Positions 62,051 through 64,000 of a stretch of DNA of 64,000 nt are shown piece after piece. The DNA is from Sphingobacteriaceae bacterium DW12 (lineage in GTDB: Bacteria; Bacteroidota; Bacteroidia; Sphingobacteriales; Sphingobacteriaceae). Position 1 is the first letter of the stretch. Each line of letters starts with the position of its first letter. Made by a program: the position numbers and the translations under genes. The stretch lies in contig JROE01000011.1 of assembly GCA_000783305.1 (NCBI GenBank), positions 1-64,000 on the forward strand, written 5' to 3'. The notes below the pieces were generated by a model. That model made no database searches. It was not told where the DNA came from and was given only the letters and a program-made list of their open reading frames with translations.

Positions 62051-63025
62051 CTATTGATCGAGTACCCACGCGAAGATTAATGGCGCTACTATCGTTGCGT
62101 CGGATTCTATTACATAGCTAGGCGTATCTACATCAAGTTTGCCCCAGGTGATTTTTTCATTCGGAATACATCCCGAATAAGACCCAAAGGAGGTCGTTGA
62201 GTCTGTGATTTGACAATAGTACCGCCATTTCAATACATTGTCCTTTTCCAAGTCTTGCTCCAACATGGGAGCTACACACATGGCAAAGTCACCTGCTATA
62301 CCACCACCTATCTGAAAAAATCCTACGCCATGGCCGACGGCGTTCTGTTCGTACCAGCCGGCTAACCAAATCATGTATTCTATTCCGCTTTTTACGGTAG
62401 AAGCCTGTAATTCATTTTTGATGACATAAGAAGCGAAAATATTGCCCATTGTGGAATCCTCCCATCCAGGGACCACGATAGGGAGGTTGCGTTCAGCTGC
62501 TGCTAGCATCCAAGAATTGGCCGGGTCAATTTCATAATCATTGACCAATACCCCACTTAAGAGCAGTTGGTACATGTATTCATGAGGGAAATAGCGCTCT
62601 CCCGAAGCTTCGGCATCTTTCCATATTTTTTCGATATGTCCCTGTATTTTGCGAAAAGCCTCTTCTTCAGGAATGCAGGTGTCTGTTACGCGGTTATATT
62701 TAGAGTGGAGTAAATCCAACTCATCTTGCGGATTCAGGTCGCGGTAGTTAGGAATCCTTTTGTAGTGAGAGTGAGCGACTAGATTCATGATGTCCTCTTC
62801 TAGGTTAGCACCTGTACAGCTAATGATGTCAACCTTACCCTGACGGATCATCTCCGAGAGGGATATACCCAGTTCGGCAGTACTCATTGCTCCTGCTAGC
62901 GATATCAGCATCTTCCCTCCAGCTGTGAGATGCGCTTCGTAACCTTTGGCTGCGTCTACCAATGTAGCAGCGTTGAAATGTAAGTAGTTCTTTTCTACAA
63001 ATGTAGATATAGGTCCTTTGTTCAT
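62051..63025 (-). CDS. Deoxyhypusine-synthase-like enzyme (possible homospermidine synthase)
   Basis: 324 residues. FNAATLVDAAKGYEAHLTAGGKMLISLAGAMSTAELG, LPIVVPGWEDSTMGNIFASYV and NEKITWGKLDVD (with Lys296, matching the catalytic lysine in the WGK motif of human DHS) show the DHS fold with intact catalysis. True eIF5A is absent from bacteria, and bacterial members are thought to act on small polyamines, for instance making homospermidine from putrescine or spermidine. The aguA/aguB pair elsewhere in the window makes putrescine. SMR transporters flank the gene on both sides. Confidence 0.87.
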   Translation of the reverse strand: MNKGPISTFVEKNYLHFNAATLVDAAKGYEAHLTAGGKMLISLAGAMSTAELGISLSEMIRQGKVDIISCTGANLEEDIMNLVAHSHYKRIPNYRDLNPQDELDLLHSKYNRVTDTCIPEEEAFRKIQGHIEKIWKDAEASGERYFPHEYMYQLLLSGVLVNDYEIDPANSWMLAAAERNLPIVVPGWEDSTMGNIFASYVIKNELQASTVKSGIEYMIWLAGWYEQNAVGHGVGFFQIGGGIAGDFAMCVAPMLEQDLEKDNVLKWRYYCQITDSTTSFGSYSGCIPNEKITWGKLDVDTPSYVIESDATIVAPLIFAWVLDQ

Positions 63026-63060
63026 GCTTAAATGCGTTTGTATAGAGTGAAAAAAATAAC

Positions 63061-63390
63061 CTAATGAGAAGAGACTGCTTTAAGGCCGATAATCGAACCT
63101 ACCAACGTCGTGATGAAAAGTAAGCGTAAGAATGTTGCGGGTTCTTTGAAAACCAATATCCCAATCAACACTGTGCCTACCGCACCAATTCCCGTCCATA
63201 CAGCATATGCCGTACCTAGGGGTAATGATTGTGTTGCTTTAATCAATAAGTACATGCTGATTAATAGTGAGGCGATGAATCCCCCATACCACATATACAT
63301 TTCATTTCCATTTGCTTCTTTCGCTTTGCCTAAACAAAAAGTAAAACCAACTTCAAAGAGTCCGCCAATGATTAGAATAATCCAGTTCAT
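63061..63390 (-). CDS. SugE/Gdx-like small multidrug resistance protein
   Basis: 109 residues, four helices. NWIILIIGGLFEVGFTFCLGKAKE has the proton-coupling Glu13, and SLPLGTAYAVWTGIGAVGTVLIGIL and LGSIIGLKAVSSH-type ending belong to the SugE (guanidinium exporter) branch, not EmrE. The gene is about 91% identical in protein to the one upstream at 63547-63876. The SugE/Gdx branch exports guanidinium or quaternary ammonium compounds. Confidence 0.9.
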   Translation of the reverse strand: MNWIILIIGGLFEVGFTFCLGKAKEANGNEMYMWYGGFIASLLISMYLLIKATQSLPLGTAYAVWTGIGAVGTVLIGILVFKEPATFLRLLFITTLVGSIIGLKAVSSH

Positions 63391-63485
63391 GTTCTATATA
63401 TTTAAAAATAATGGCGCAAATTTCTACTGAATAAGCGAGATAAAATTTTACAAATGTTAAAAAATGCAAGTCCTGTAAAAATAAA

Positions 63486-63517
63486 ATTGGTCGGATACAA
63501 TATTGTATCCGACCAAT
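63486..63517 (-). terminator. Perfect 32-bp palindrome between the two SMR genes
   Basis: ATTGGTCGGATACAAT and its perfect reverse complement without a loop, 30 bp past the stop of the first SMR gene at 63547. Likely a terminator that separates the two transcription units. Confidence 0.8.
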
Positions 63518-63546
63518 AATTATGTTTTTAAAATGTAGTTGTCGCT

Positions 63547-63876
63547 TTAATGGCTAGAAACGGCTTTAAGGCCAATGATGGAGCCTACTAGCGTCGTGAT
63601 GAAGAGTAGCCTCATAAAGGTAGCGGGTTCTTTAAAGACCAATATGCCTATAAGTACCGTACCTACCGCGCCAATTCCCGTCCATACGGCGTATGCCGTA
63701 CCCAATGGCAACCCTTGTGTTGCTTTTATTAATAGGTACATACTGATAGCCAGAGAGACTACAAAACCGCCATACCACATCAGTACTTCGTTTCCACTTG
63801 TTTCTTTTGCCTTTCCCAAACAAAAAGTAAACCCGACTTCAAAAAGTCCACCTAAAATTAGAATAATCCAATTCAT
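63547..63876 (-). CDS. SugE/Gdx-like small multidrug resistance protein
   Basis: 109 residues, same layout as its downstream copy: NWIILILGGLFEVGFTFCLGKAKE with Glu13, GLPLGTAYAVWTGIGAVGTVLIGIL and IIGLKAVSSH. The two copies differ at about ten positions, mostly in the loop after helix 1 and in helix 2. The upstream regions also share CATTTGTAAAAT, so the duplicated unit included its promoter. It is the first gene of the leftward run toward the deoxyhypusine-synthase-like gene. Confidence 0.92.
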   Translation of the reverse strand: MNWIILILGGLFEVGFTFCLGKAKETSGNEVLMWYGGFVVSLAISMYLLIKATQGLPLGTAYAVWTGIGAVGTVLIGILVFKEPATFMRLLFITTLVGSIIGLKAVSSH

Positions 63877-64000
63877 AATAGTTGATTAAATATTACGGTT
63901 CAAAGGTCATTAATTATATGCGGTAAATATTTTACAAATGATAAAATCGTTCTTTATTTCGCTTACCTACAGCAGGTACATATAATACAAAAAAAGCCTT
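63877..64000. other. Upstream region at window end
   Basis: AT-rich DNA with the promoter of the last SMR gene; no gene is seen before the end of the window. Confidence 0.4.

Noticed and set aside
1..64000. tRNA genes, rRNA, integrases or insertion sequences
   Set aside because: None could be recognised in any intergenic region by reading both strands.

Overview
The window looks like a chromosome segment of a Bacteroidota bacterium of the Sphingobacteriaceae, most like Sphingobacterium. The reasons are a type IX secretion cargo protein next to a PorP/SprF gene, many promoters of the Bacteroidota form (-33 TTG, -7 TAnnTTTG), almost no Shine-Dalgarno sequences, lipoproteins with short lipoboxes, an AT-rich base composition and typical family members (GH109, NahK-like kinase, DUF2853, futalosine-type MqnC). 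No tRNA, rRNA, CRISPR array, transposase or integrase gene was found.

Layout. 1-4.4 kb: the 3' part of a giant secreted repeat protein (seven 213-bp tandem repeats, type B T9SS C-terminal domain) and porP/sprF. 4.5-6.2 kb: nitroreductase, ohr and ohrR with a perfect OhrR-type operator. 6.2-9.5 kb: a candidate small RNA, a NagX/HGSNAT-like membrane acyltransferase and an M20 amidohydrolase. 9.6-22.6 kb: a heme/iron locus containing heme oxygenase, an unexplained 1.4-kb stretch, an S41 lipoprotein protease, two lipoproteins (one HmuY), the TonB receptor HmuR, then divergent hmuT, hmuU, an hmuV fused to a HemS-like heme-handling domain, a miniature Fur-like protein and an AraC regulator. 22.7-24.6 kb: ECF-type sigma factor, two small membrane proteins and Hsp20. 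24.7-30 kb: a secreted unknown, lpxB, a porin, and aguA/aguB (agmatine to putrescine). 30.2-33.8 kb: GH109 alpha-N-acetylgalactosaminidase divergent from a NahK-like sugar 1-kinase with a pair of LacI-type operators between them, then a CBM9-like protein. 33.8-41.5 kb: housekeeping genes (DUF2853, L31, a GlmU-like protein, tpiA, prmA, mpl, an XRE regulator, a small acidic protein, scpB, mqnC). 41.5-46 kb: MFS exporter and WYL regulator, a small unknown, dinB, yqgE. 46-48.5 kb: pdxH-nuoC-nuoD and a second copy of the candidate small RNA. 48.6-54.1 kb: a beta-barrel protein, alpha-L-fucosidase, two pirins and two GNAT enzymes. 54.3-60.1 kb: an RND pump whose permease and outer-membrane factor are one 1521-residue polypeptide, with its adaptor. 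60.2-64 kb: a small membrane protein, EmrE-like SMR, a Crp/Fnr regulator, a deoxyhypusine-synthase-like enzyme and two near-identical SugE/Gdx-like SMR genes in tandem.

How the parts work together. The heme locus forms a complete path: HmuY and HmuR at the surface, HmuT in the periplasm, HmuU and HmuV across the inner membrane, and the HemS-like domain and heme oxygenase in the cytoplasm. GH109 would release GalNAc that the neighbouring kinase can phosphorylate. AguA/AguB make putrescine, a possible substrate for the deoxyhypusine-synthase-like enzyme.

Most notable points: the HmuV-HemS fusion followed by a mini-Fur; the two-copy small RNA family with a conserved 25-nt 5' block and a variable terminator hairpin; the RND-outer membrane factor fusion with an internal lipobox; the paired operators of the GalNAc locus; and the 1.4-kb stretch of unclear origin at 10.2-11.6 kb. 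All product calls come from reading the sequence; no database search was run.
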